DNA from: Maniola hyperantus
Taxonomy: Eukaryota > Arthropoda > Insecta > Lepidoptera > Nymphalidae
Direction: 5' to 3'
Length of the DNA stretch: 64,000 bases
Assembly (NCBI RefSeq): GCF_902806685.2
Contig: NC_048545.1
Location: 15,337,926 to 15,401,925 of the forward strand
Under the pieces are notes generated by a model. That model was not told the DNA's origin. It was given only the letters and a program-made list of their open reading frames with translations, and did no database searches. Made by a program: the position numbers and the translations under genes. This document shows, piece after piece, positions 53,209-61,487 of the stretch (within the stretch, counting starts at the first letter, position 1; every line of letters begins with the position of its first letter).

Positions 53209-54190
53209 TAAACGATGTCAGAAATAAAGTAAGGGCAGTTTTTGATGCCTGATACATGAGGCCTGCTACTCTATGGTCATGGCTGTAGGACAGTCAGTAA
53301 ATCACGGCAGATACTAGATGGCACAATAGCACGGCCACGGACCACGGTGCCGCCGAGCGATTGTGCTCCCAACCTAGTGATTTACATACGATCTAGTAAT
53401 AGGTATCTACCTACCATCCTAGTGTAACTACGACTAACTGTCACTTAAATAGCGCTAATTATTTTGTTATCAAGATTCAAAGTTATTTGACATCCCAATA
53501 TATTTCAGTGATGTGGCCACGATGTGTGAATTTCTCTAATCTTTATCACTTTAGTTTCTCTAATCTATGGATGTGGCGGTAACACAGATTACAAAATCAT
53601 CTGTGGGCGGTAACAAGCTTTTATAACATGGACCGTAAGGTACCTACCTATTTTTTTCGAAATATCTAAGGAGGATTTAATAGTTTCGGAATAAAATGAC
53701 TGACATAAAATTCAAAACGAGACGATAGACGGGATGATGAAACTATTTCCGTTGTTTTTGATACGGAACCCTAATTACCTAACTACATTGAAAAAATGTA
53801 GGTATGAACAGATAGATGAACATATTTTTAAAACATGCCATAAGAAGTTAAACTTAAATAGTAACTGACAATAAATACGAATATGTAAACATAAACTAAA
53901 AGTCCCTATTCCAAGGAGAGGCAGTTAAAACTGTGGGTAGAAATAGCTTTAATATTTTATAGTTTTAACAAATGTAAGCAGCATTTACAATTTCACAGCA
54001 GCCATTGTGCAAATGTATTCAAATTCGTAGACTTCTGTACTAAGTACCAACCTACCAACTTTATTTCAAACAAAGAAATTAAGTATTCCCTATTAGACTG
54101 AAGGGAAACATTATATTTTATGTAAAGTGGAAATGGGAAAGATTTTCCTAACTTTATATGTATTTTATAAGTAAGTAATATTATATTAGG
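53209..54190. other. Unassigned 1 kb
   Basis: Only a GTTCCG scrap (GATACGGAACCCTAATTACC at 53760) and TACCTACCTA-rich spots. Confidence 0.4.
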
Positions 54191-54325
54191 GTACTTATGG
54201 GTTTAATAAAAACTGCCATACCCCTTCCAGGTTAGCCCGCATCCATCTTAGATTGCATCATCACTTACCACCAGATGAGATTGCAGTCAAGGGCCAACTT
54301 GTATCTGAATAAAAAAATAAAATAA
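54191..54325 (+). mobile_element. SINE-3, 3' third
   Basis: GGGTTTAATAAAAACTGCCA, GATGAGATTGCAGTCAAGGG and ACTTGTATCTGAATAAAAAA. Confidence 0.7.
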
Positions 54326-54835
54326 AAATTAATATTTATGACGGTGCCTTTCCTAGTAGGTACCTACCTACCTAAACTGTTTATAAAAGATCTGTAGAAA
54401 TAAAAAGTTACATTTAATTTAATGTATTTTAGTTTTAATTTAATGTTTTTTTTTAAATTTAAATTTACTTAGATTTAAGTTTTTTTAATAGAAATGTCTG
54501 TTAATATTATACCTTTCAATGCTTTCAATATAACTTATAGGTACATAACTACCCTCCTACTTATAAGTTTAGAAAACTAGAATAAGGAGTCTAAGGACCT
54601 GACCAGCCAGAATAGCTGCAACGCAGGCGCCTAGAATTTGTTTTAAAAAAAATTTAGTGTTAGATTTAAGTTTTTTTAACTAAAAGGTAACTTTTTTCAT
54701 ACGACGTGTGAAAAAGTGATTAAACACGATTATCACGGCTTTTTAATACTTACCTACGTGAAATAATTTTATTCTTACATGCTTTAAATTAGGGTATTTC
54801 GGATATTCTAAACAAGTTTTAGGATAATTAAGGGT
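54326..54835. other. Unassigned, AT-rich
   Basis: Nothing recognised. Confidence 0.35.
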
Positions 54836-54869
54836 GAATTCCTACAGATAAACCAAATCCGTAAGTGGA

Positions 54870-55080
54870 AACACATCCGTGCGACGTTGCCAAACCGCGC
54901 GCCAGCCGCCCGGGTCGCCACTCGCTCCATCGCGTGCGTGGCCACCAATGTCCCATGCGCAGTGTAGGACGCCATCTTGGATTGGCTACGCGTCCATTCA
55001 ACCGATCGGTCGCCATTGACGCCCGTCGCCAACTGCAAAGATAAACCACGAAATAAGTCTTCAATAATCAATTTTATTAT
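54870..55080 (+). promoter_or_regulatory. CpG-rich upstream region of the MADF-BESS gene
   Basis: The 210 bases before the ATG are much richer in CpG than the surroundings (GCCAGCCGCCCGGGTCGCC). They contain GCCATCTTGGATTGG, which combines a YY1-like CCATCTT and an inverted CCAAT box. No TATA box at a suitable distance. Promoter function is inferred from position and composition. Confidence 0.4.
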
Positions 55081-55083
55081 AAT

Positions 55084-55279
55084 ATGGGGGAAAACACAGA
55101 CAAGTTCGACTTGGAATATGACACGGAGAAGTTCATAGAGGAGATAAAGAACCGACCAGCGATATGGGACAGCGAGTCGGTGGACTACGCGAACCGTGAA
55201 ATGAAGAAGAAGGCTTGGGAAGATGTCATCAACATTTTTGGTGGGGATAACTTGACCGCCTCTCAACGGAGGATTATGC
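55084..55279 (+). CDS. MADF-BESS domain protein, exon 1
   Basis: Exon 1 encodes residues 1-65 from the first ATG. It holds the first two thirds of a MADF domain: KFIEEIKNRPAIWD at about 16-29, YANREMKKKAWEDV at 35-48, and LTASQRR at the end, with the domain's landmark tryptophans W28 and W45. MADF is a Myb-like DNA-binding domain common in insect transcriptional regulators (Adf-1 type). The exon ends in phase 1 at a good donor (GC-GTGAGT). Spliced to the exon at 55968, the product is about 237 residues, a usual size for MADF-BESS proteins. PIF/Harbinger transposons also encode MADF-like proteins, so a transposon origin is possible. Confidence 0.75.
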
Positions 55280-55377
55280 GTGAGTTACCTACCTGCTAAT
55301 AAGTAAATCTAATGATACCTACTTATAGTACGTGACAGGTCGAGATGGCAATCGGGGTGGGGACGCCCCGAATTTGG

Positions 55378-55938
55378 TTAATCTCCTTTTTTCTCCGTAA
55401 GAACCATCCTCGTACTGCAAGGAATATTATATTAAAAAACTGGCCAAGTGCGAGTCAGGCTCGCGCAATGAGGGTTCCGTACTACAGTTGTATTTTTTCG
55501 ACATTTTGCACGATAATTCAAAAACTATGATGCATAAAAGTAAATAAAAATTGGTTTTAGAATATACAGGCGAAGACCTTTCATATGATACCCCTCTTGA
55601 TATAGTTATCTCACTTCAAAAGTTGAAAATACTAATAATTATTAGTTCACGACCACAATTTAATTTTTTTTGTGTGATCTAACCCTAAATTCACGGTTTT
55701 CAGATTTTTTCTCAAATGTCAGCTATAAGATTTGCCAAATTTTATGATTCTAGGTCAACGGGAAGTACCCTGTAGGTTTCTTGACAGACAGACAGACAAC
55801 AAAGTGATCCTATAAGGGTTCCGTTTTTCCTTTTGAGGCACGGAACCCTAAAAAAATAGCGAAATCGGTTCAGCTGATCTCGATTTCGAGATTTGCGATC
55901 AGCAACACATTTAGCGATTCATTTTTATATAATTAGAT
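55378..55938 (+). mobile_element. HelD repeat split by a GTTCCG repeat
   Basis: TTTTCTCCGTAAGAACCATC begins HelD. It breaks at about 55433 and resumes at 55855 with AGCGAAATCGGTTCAGCTG and GATTTGCGATCAGCAACAC, ending in TTTTTATATAATTAGATAG. Confidence 0.65.
55434..55852 (-). mobile_element. GTTCCG repeat in the intron
   Basis: AACTGGCCAAGTGCGAGTCA to GGCACGGAACCCTAA, near complete, inside HelD. Confidence 0.75.
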
Positions 55939-55967
55939 AGCTCCTTAAAAATTTACTTGTGTTCCAG

Positions 55968-56485
55968 AAATCACTATGCGAAGGAAATGGAAAGGCCTCC
56001 GAGGCTGTTTCACCAGGGAGCTCCGAAGACAAGACAACCTGCGCGTCAGCGGCGACCCGGGGGCCAGGAAATCTGAATACACCCATTTCAAGCAACTGTT
56101 GTTCCTGCGCAACGTCGTCACTACCAAAGCATCCACTTCAGAGAACGAAGAATACTCACATTACGAAGTACCTATAGCTACAACCGTCAAGAAAGAAAAT
56201 TCTATCGATAAAGAAGACTCTGAAGATAATGAACCAGAATTCCTAGAAGAAACCAGCAGTGAATACAGTAAAATGGATGATTCTGCTGACAAAGACCCCT
56301 TGAGGGATGTTAAACGTCTTAAATTGAAGAAACCCAGGATTGACGCCAAGACGGAGGATGAGGATTTGCTGTTTCTTCTGTCGATGTTGAAAACTTTGCA
56401 ACGCGTACCTTTAAAAAAGAAAATGGCGACCAAAATTAAGCTAATGGCTGTGCTTGACGAGGCTACAAGGGATCTTGAAGATTAG
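55968..56485 (+). CDS. MADF-BESS domain protein, exon 2
   Basis: Continues in phase from exon 1 at about residue 66. MRRKWKGLRGCFTREL supplies the last MADF helix with the third landmark tryptophan (W73). An acidic serine-rich linker follows (about 118-175, with ENSIDKEDSEDNEPE), then a basic patch KRLKLKKPR that could be a nuclear signal. Last comes a BESS motif at about 197-231 (EDLLFLLSMLKTL..VPLKKKMATKIKLM), which mediates protein-protein contacts in this family. The stop is at 56483-56485 and an ATTAAA lies at 56551. Expected to be a nuclear DNA-binding regulator. The target is unknown. Confidence 0.75.
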
Positions 56486-56794
56486 GAATACTGTACTTAT
56501 TAATAGATAATACCCGTGACTTTCCGCGTGAGGTTTTTTTTAACTGTTACATTAAAGTAATTTCGGAGATAACAATTAATCTTTTTTACTTTAATCGGGC
56601 TTGCAGCACAAAACGAATCAAATATGCAGCAGGAGGAGTACATTGTGGGGTACTTTAATGTTGATTTATGACTCTTTTACTTTATTTTGCTTTACCGACG
56701 GTAAAAGAAACTACTCATTTAACAAGTGCAAAGGTAGACTTGAGAAAAATTTGCGTAGATGAGCGACTATAGTCCGCGGACAATACAAGTCCCT
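56486..56794. other. Probable 3' untranslated region and flank
   Basis: ATTAAA at 56551-56556 may be the polyadenylation signal of the MADF-BESS gene. Nothing else recognised. Confidence 0.4.
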
Positions 56795-57620
56795 TATTTT
56801 TTAGGATCCGTACCTCAAAAGGCAAAAAGGACCCCTATAGGATGACTTTGTTGTTTGTTTGTCTGTTATGTCTATCAAACCTATAGGGTACTTTCCGTTG
56901 ACCTAGAATAATGAAATTTGGCCGGAAGTAATGTCCTATAGCACAAGTAAAGTAAAAAATCCAAAAACTTTGAATTTGTGGTTGCATCTCAAAAAGTTTC
57001 AAGATTTGTATTCCCGCAAATAATTAGGTTACTCGTACAACGGTGCGGAGCCCTACGTGTGCATGTCTGACTCGCACTTAGCTGGTTTTTAGGGTTCCGT
57101 ACCTCAAAAGGAAAAACGGGACCCTTATAGGATCACTTTTTTGTCTGTCTTTCTGTCAGTCAAGAAACCTACACGGTACTTCCCGTTGACCTAGAATCAT
57201 GAAATTGGTAGGTAGGTGGGTCTTATAGCTGGTATTAGGGGAAAAATCTGTAAACCGTGAATTTGTGGTTACATTACTTTAAAAAAACCGGCCAAGTATG
57301 AGTCACGCTCGCGCAATGAGGGTTCCGTACTACAGTCGTATTTTTTCGACATTTTGCACGATAATTCAAAAACTATGATATATAAAAATAAATAAAAATC
57401 TGTTTTAGAATGCACAGGTGAAGCCCTTTCATATGATACCCCACTTAATATAGTTATCTAACTTCGAAAATTGAAAATACTAATTATCTAAATATATAAA
57501 AGAAAAATACCACTCACTACTACCACATGATTTTGAATTATCGTGCAAAATGTCGAAAAAATACGACTGTAGTACGGAACCCTCGTTGCGCGAGCCTGAC
57601 TCGCACTTGGCTGGTTTTTA
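56795..57620. mobile_element. Cluster of GTTCCG repeats in both orientations
   Basis: 56795-57089 plus-strand copy (decayed). 57090-57276 plus-strand left part. 57277-57488 minus-strand left part from CCGGCCAAGTATGAGTCACG. Then a HelB start (AAATATATAAAAG) and 57530-57618, a plus-strand right end. Four pieces are stacked within 0.8 kb. Confidence 0.65.
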
Positions 57621-57884
57621 TACATTGATATATACATAGTTCATTTCTAAAATGATGTTAAGGACCTTAGTGGTCAGGCGACCGCTGCGCGTAAAAATGG
57701 TCATAATGTATATTGTATACGCCGAGCGTGGTCCGAAATAGCTTATGTATTATCTCTGCACGTAAATAATGAGTGTAAGCGAGTGTCCTTTATTATATCC
57801 GTGTTGCGCCTAATTGCGCGCTGGCCCCTATTCATCCGCGGACGACGGCCGTGGACCGAGTTATGAGATAGAGCGGGTTTCCTT

Positions 57885-58247
57885 TCGCAAATTCATCATC
57901 AACGCATCATCAACCGATAGTCGTCCACTACTGGATCAGGCTCTTGTAGAAATTTCCACATGCCACGGTCTTGCGCCGTCCGAATCCAGTGGCTCTCTGC
58001 GATACCTTTGAACTCGTATATCAACCTCGCTCCGCTTTCCAGCACGAGGTCACCATTGTAACACCTTGGAACAGAAACGTGTGTCAGGGTTTGAACTACA
58101 TAATGATCATCGGCATTTCAACTTCGCAACCGGTTGAGCTATGTTGGTTATTCTGATTCTCCTACGAATCTCCTCATTTCTAATTTGATCACGAAGAGAA
58201 ACTCCAAGCATAGCTCTCTCCATCACCCGCTGAGTGACTCTGAGCCT
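57885..58247 (-). mobile_element. RTE LINE tail
   Basis: CATCAACCGATAGTCGTCCA at the left and AGCATAGCTCTCTCCATCAC near the right. The minus strand reads VTQRVMERAMLGVSLRDQIR and NEEIRRRIRITNIAQPVAKL. The middle is broken. Confidence 0.65.
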
Positions 58248-58249
58248 TC

Positions 58250-58293
58250 TTATAACTCCTAACGACAACTTAACCACTGGGCTATCACAGCTT
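58250..58293 (-). mobile_element. SINE-1 head fragment
   Basis: CAACTTAACCACTGGGCTAT, CACAGC only. Confidence 0.45.
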
Positions 58294-58499
58294 ATAATAC
58301 TGACTAAAGCATAAGCTATACGCATAATCTAAATATATATTTTATTTTATTTTGTTTATTTGAAAGTAATCAACAGCGTAAATACATAATTATTATTTAA
58401 ATTTAAATCTAGGTATAACAGAAGGCCAAAAGAGATTACTTAAAATTATAATTAAACTATTTTAACAGAATAGAGTTAGAATAAATGTAGGTATATACA

Positions 58500-58615
58500 A
58501 TAATAAAATAAAATTACAACAGTGTGTGTATGATTGTATGTGTGTGTGTATGCGTGTGTGAGTGTGTGCTTATGAGTATGTGTGAGCGTGTGTGCATGTG
58601 TGTGTGTGTGTGTAA
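58500..58615. repeat. (GT)n-rich degenerate microsatellite
   Basis: GTGTGTATGATTGTATGTGT and similar for about 110 bases, in the LINE 3' untranslated region. Confidence 0.85.
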
Positions 58616-58746
58616 ATGGGAGTGTATGATTGCATGCATATTTAGATGTTAGCTACTTTTTTTTTGTTTTACGATGATAGTTTCTTAATTCCTTTTTAAA
58701 TTTATTGTTTGATAGGTAAAATAAGTCAAACTCAGCGAACTGTAGG

Positions 58747-58911
58747 GCGATTGTCTAAAACCTGCATCAATCATTATTACAATCTCAATTGTTCTGATTG
58801 GCTGAATTTGTGCGATTCTTTATGCAACAATGCATTGTGGCCAATAGTGAGCGAGCATTAACCAATCAGAGATGATTGCGATCGTGACATTGTAGCTGTC
58901 AAACAACCGCG
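58747..58911. mobile_element. 165-bp MITE flanked by GTAGG, copy 2
   Basis: Differs from the copy at 51219 at only a few positions (for example GTGCGATTCTTTATGCAACA against GCGCGATTCTTGTTGCAACA). GTAGG flanks both sides (58742-58746, 58912-58916). It lies in the coding end of the LINE. Confidence 0.65.
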
Positions 58912-58916
58912 GTAGG

Positions 58917-59608
58917 CAGGCTGATTGTTATAAGTACGTACCAAGCGTGGAATTATAGAATTTCGCGCATAATTTGAGTTAGATTTGGGAACATTTAGAA
59001 GGCGCGTGTGACGCGTTCTTGAAGGTTGAGCATTAAATGAAAAGGCTGAGAGTAAGCTAGGACAATCGATTGAGCCGGTTAAAATTGCTTGCAGTAACAA
59101 CATATCACATTGTTCCCTTCTATGTTCCAGTGAGCCGATACCGTAGTGAGTACACGCTTCCTCATAACTATTAAATTTTTTAAAGTCTTTAAAAGCTAAG
59201 TATTTAAGAAACTGCCTCTGTATGGTTTCAAGCCTATGGGCATATATTATGTATTGAGGCGACCAGATATTACACGCATATTCTAGAATACTCCGGACAT
59301 ACGCGAAGTAAAGTGTTTTATGCATTCCACATTACTAAAAGTACGGGTTACCCGTTTGATGAAACCCAATTGTTTGTAAGCTCTATTTACTACCTTATCA
59401 ATATGGACATCCATTGAAAGTTTAGTATCAAGTTGGATACCCAGATCTCTAACGGTAGTCACTCTGGGTAAGTTTGTGCCATTGATTATGTAGTCAAATC
59501 CAATTATATGTTCGTCGCTTCATCTTTCAGATACAATTAACAAGGTAGTCCTTTTAGCCTACAGGCATCATTCGCACGTTTAGAGCATCGATTTGTAATC
59601 GATCTATA
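58917..59608 (-). pseudogene. Jockey-type LINE ORF2 C-terminal part
   Basis: Two frames are needed. Nearest the 5' side (59608-59326) one encodes NLPRVTTVRDLGIQLDTKLS and NRAYKQLGFIKRVTRTF, the region just after reverse transcriptase. The other (from 59325) encodes LYFAYVRSILEYACNIWSPQ and HRLETIQRQFLKYLAFKDFK, then HRREQCDMLLLQAIL. These match jockey-clade proteins. There is a frameshift near 59325 and stops upstream, so it is dead. Confidence 0.65.
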
Positions 59609-59627
59609 CATTTTTTTTTTTTTTTTT

Positions 59628-59777
59628 GTCTATGGTCACTCACCGCCGCGCGGGCGGCTCGCTATCTTCCTCATTTCTTTTTCCGAGCGGGCAACGTTCG
59701 CACGTGCCTACTAAAGTTTATAATAATAACCTACATTGGAAGTGAAGTTTTGGTTTTATTTTTACTTTTTCTTCATC
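59628..59777 (+). promoter_or_regulatory. Putative left terminal region and leader of the DIRS-like element
   Basis: GTCTATGGTCACTCACC follows the T-run, then a GC palindrome-like CCGCCGCGCGGGCGG (59642-59656) and TTTATAATAATAACC about 50 bases before the first ATG. It should hold terminal repeat and promoter. Both are inferred from position. Confidence 0.35.
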
Positions 59778-59898
59778 ATGCCGAAAAGAAAAAATGAGGA
59801 AAAAATACGACGATATCAGCGCAAGCTTCGAAAACTCGAAGCGAAACAAGATAAGTACAAAAGGATTGTGTACTCGTCAGAAGATTCTGATCAATCAG
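59778..59898 (+). CDS. DIRS gag-like protein, exon 1
   Basis: ATG at 59778 opens 40 codons: MPKRKNEEKIRRYQRKLRKL, then a basic coiled-coil-like stretch and SSEDSDQS. Unspliced, the frame ends two codons later (GGT TAG). The sequence CAG-GTTAGT is a good donor, leaving phase 1. Joined to 60395 the reading gives another acidic D/E-rich run and stays open to 61320, for about 348 residues. A basic N-terminus followed by SSSE/D-rich text is typical of the gag-like first protein of insect DIRS elements as I recall them. Confidence 0.6.
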
Positions 59899-60394
59899 GT
59901 TAGTACCTTATATTATATTTTTCAGTGATATTTACAGTAGTAAGGCTCGATCCCTTTGAGATTGATCGTGTGTCATCACAAAGGCTTTCATCCCGAGAGG
60001 TTAACCGTGTGTTAACACGTGGGAATTTCGTAATCATCCGAAGGGTGATTACATCATCTTGAGAGCAAATAGTGGGATTACGCATGTAATGCCGGGAGGT
60101 GGATCGTGTATCCTCACGAAGGCAATCCTAAATTACATGCTATATAGTACGGAACATGTAATGCCGGGAAGTGGATCGTGTATCCTCGCGAAGGCAATCT
60201 CTTAGTACATGCTTCGGAGTATGCGATAATAATATGAAGTGCCTGGAAGTGGATCGTGTATCCTCGCGAAGGCGATCTTTATATTAAAAATTACCACATG
60301 GCAGAAAATATTTTCTTTACCGAAAATTTTTCTTCATCTACCCACAATATTTTAATTTTTTACCTACCCTCAGTAGTATTCTGGTTTTTTCCAG
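59899..60394 (+). other. Putative 496-bp intron in gag with hairpin repeats
   Basis: Donor GTTAGT, and acceptor CTGGTTTTTTCCAG preceded by a pyrimidine-rich tract. Inside, a block GTGGATCGTGTATCCTC(A/G)CG plus AAGGC occurs three times at about 60099, 60169 and 60248, with two weaker forms at 59955-60030. The first two strong blocks are preceded by ACATGTAATGCCGGGA-type sequence and followed by TTACATGC or TACATGC. GGATCGTGTATCC can form a small stem. Confidence 0.55.
60083..60280. repeat. Three imperfect tandem units of about 65-80 bp in the gag intron
   Basis: Each holds TGCCGGGA (or TGCCTGGA), GTGGATCGTGTATCCTC and CGAAGGC. The first two are bracketed by CATGTAAT and its inverse. The units are spaced 70 and 79 bases apart. 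Confidence 0.75.
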
Positions 60395-61320
60395 ACGATG
60401 GTATTGTCGAGCCTGATCCACAAAATTTGGAACCTGTAAATCAGGATGACATCGGGGATCATGTAGAAAATGATATTGGGAACAGCGGTGAACCAGCCCC
60501 AGGGCCGGCTACAGAACCGGCTGCTCCAGAATTAGATCCGGACATTCTTTCCGCCCTAGGAGAGACCACTAAAGAGGTCCCAAAATTTGGTCCAAAGATT
60601 CATGATAAGCTCTCGTGCCTGTGGTTACCTATATTAAAAAAGGGCTTAAATAAGGACGTCAAAGAAAAACTGGTTAAGGAGTACCTTATACCAGAAAATT
60701 GCTCATTGTTGCAAGCGCCAAAATTAAACCCGGAAATTTCAGCGGCCGTAGTCGAGGGCGCCCGCACACGGGATAAGAGGGTAGAAACGGTACAACAGCA
60801 ATTAGGACAAGGCATCGCCGCCCTTAATAAAGGTTTAGAATTGCTGTTAGACGATGGAAAAAACAGGATCCAAGCCATAAAGTTTCTAAGTGACAGCTGT
60901 CGCATACTATGCGACCTGCACTACGTAGAAACAGAGTCGAGAAAAAAATTTATTACGCCAGGATTAGACAAAGCTTTTTTAAATATCATACAAGATGTAG
61001 ACAGAGACGACTTGCTTTTCGGTAATAAGCTTTCCGAAAAAATAAAAGCAACAAAAGTAATAGAAAAACAGGGGTTGCAGATAAAAAAGCCTCCTCCAAC
61101 CCCAAAAACGTCCACATCCACATCTACAAATCAAGCATCGACGAGCCGCTCACGTCAGGGAAACTGGACGGGCCCTCCTCGCTTCTCCTCGATCAAGGGG
61201 GGGAGGGGAGGGCAAAGGAGCAGAGGTGCTCCAGTAGGACGGAGGCCTCAATCAGTGGGTCCTGTCCAGCAGAAGCAGCCTACGCAGACCAAACAGCCGC
61301 GTGCAACAACGCAGCAATAA
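60395..61320 (+). CDS. DIRS gag-like protein, exon 2
   Basis: Frame open to TAA at 61318-61320. After an acidic part (DDGIVEPDPQNLE) it has a conserved-looking block: ELDPDILSALGE, FGPKIHDKLSCLWLPILKKG, PENCSLLQAPKLNPEI, QLGQGIAALNKGLELLLD and DLHYVETESRKKFI. It ends in a basic, Q/T/R/G-rich tail (GGRGGQRSRG). This matches the gag-like ORF1 of DIRS elements, thought to package the RNA. The same frame is also open from 60256 without splicing, but that start lies in the hairpin repeats and translates to intron-like sequence. The tail overlaps the next frame. Confidence 0.75.
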
Positions 61321-61487
61321 AGGTACATGCCGGTAGAATCCAACATTTTCAGAAATGCTGGCTTCATATTACTGATAATTCTGAAATACTTAAGTGGGTT
61401 TCGAAAGGGTATTCAATACCATTTTGTAGGCAGGTTAAACAAGTTTCAAGTCCAAGTAACCTACTCTGTGGTACTGATCGTGTAGAT

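Larger units (their letters stand above)
55280..55967 (+). other. Intron of the MADF-BESS gene, filled with nested repeats
   Basis: GTGAGT donor and TGTGTTCCAG acceptor. Contents: one arm of the CAGGTCG foldback (55328-55376), then a HelD-type repeat (55378-55938) split by a GTTCCG repeat. Removing these leaves an ancestral intron of roughly 100 bases. Confidence 0.7.
58334..59608 (-). mobile_element. Jockey-type LINE, 3' part, interrupted by a MITE and by the DIRS element
   Basis: Minus strand. The 3' end at 58334 is an A-rich (AATAAACAAAATAAAAT) tail. A (GT)n-rich untranslated region follows (58520-58612). The C-terminal coding end then reads FDLFYLSNNKFKKEL, and after a MITE comes the post-reverse-transcriptase domain. 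The sequence stops at a T-run at 59611 where the DIRS-like element begins, so the upstream LINE half should lie beyond the window. Confidence 0.6.

Noticed and set aside
54808..55266. 152-codon frame on the minus strand
   Set aside because: It runs antisense over the promoter-like region and exon 1 of the MADF-BESS gene, and has no domain. It is open because the region is GC-rich.
60256..60394. Unspliced N-terminus for the DIRS gag
   Set aside because: The ATG lies in the intronic hairpin repeats and the translation is hydrophobic and unlike gag. Splicing from 59898 gives a better continuous protein, though this is not proven.
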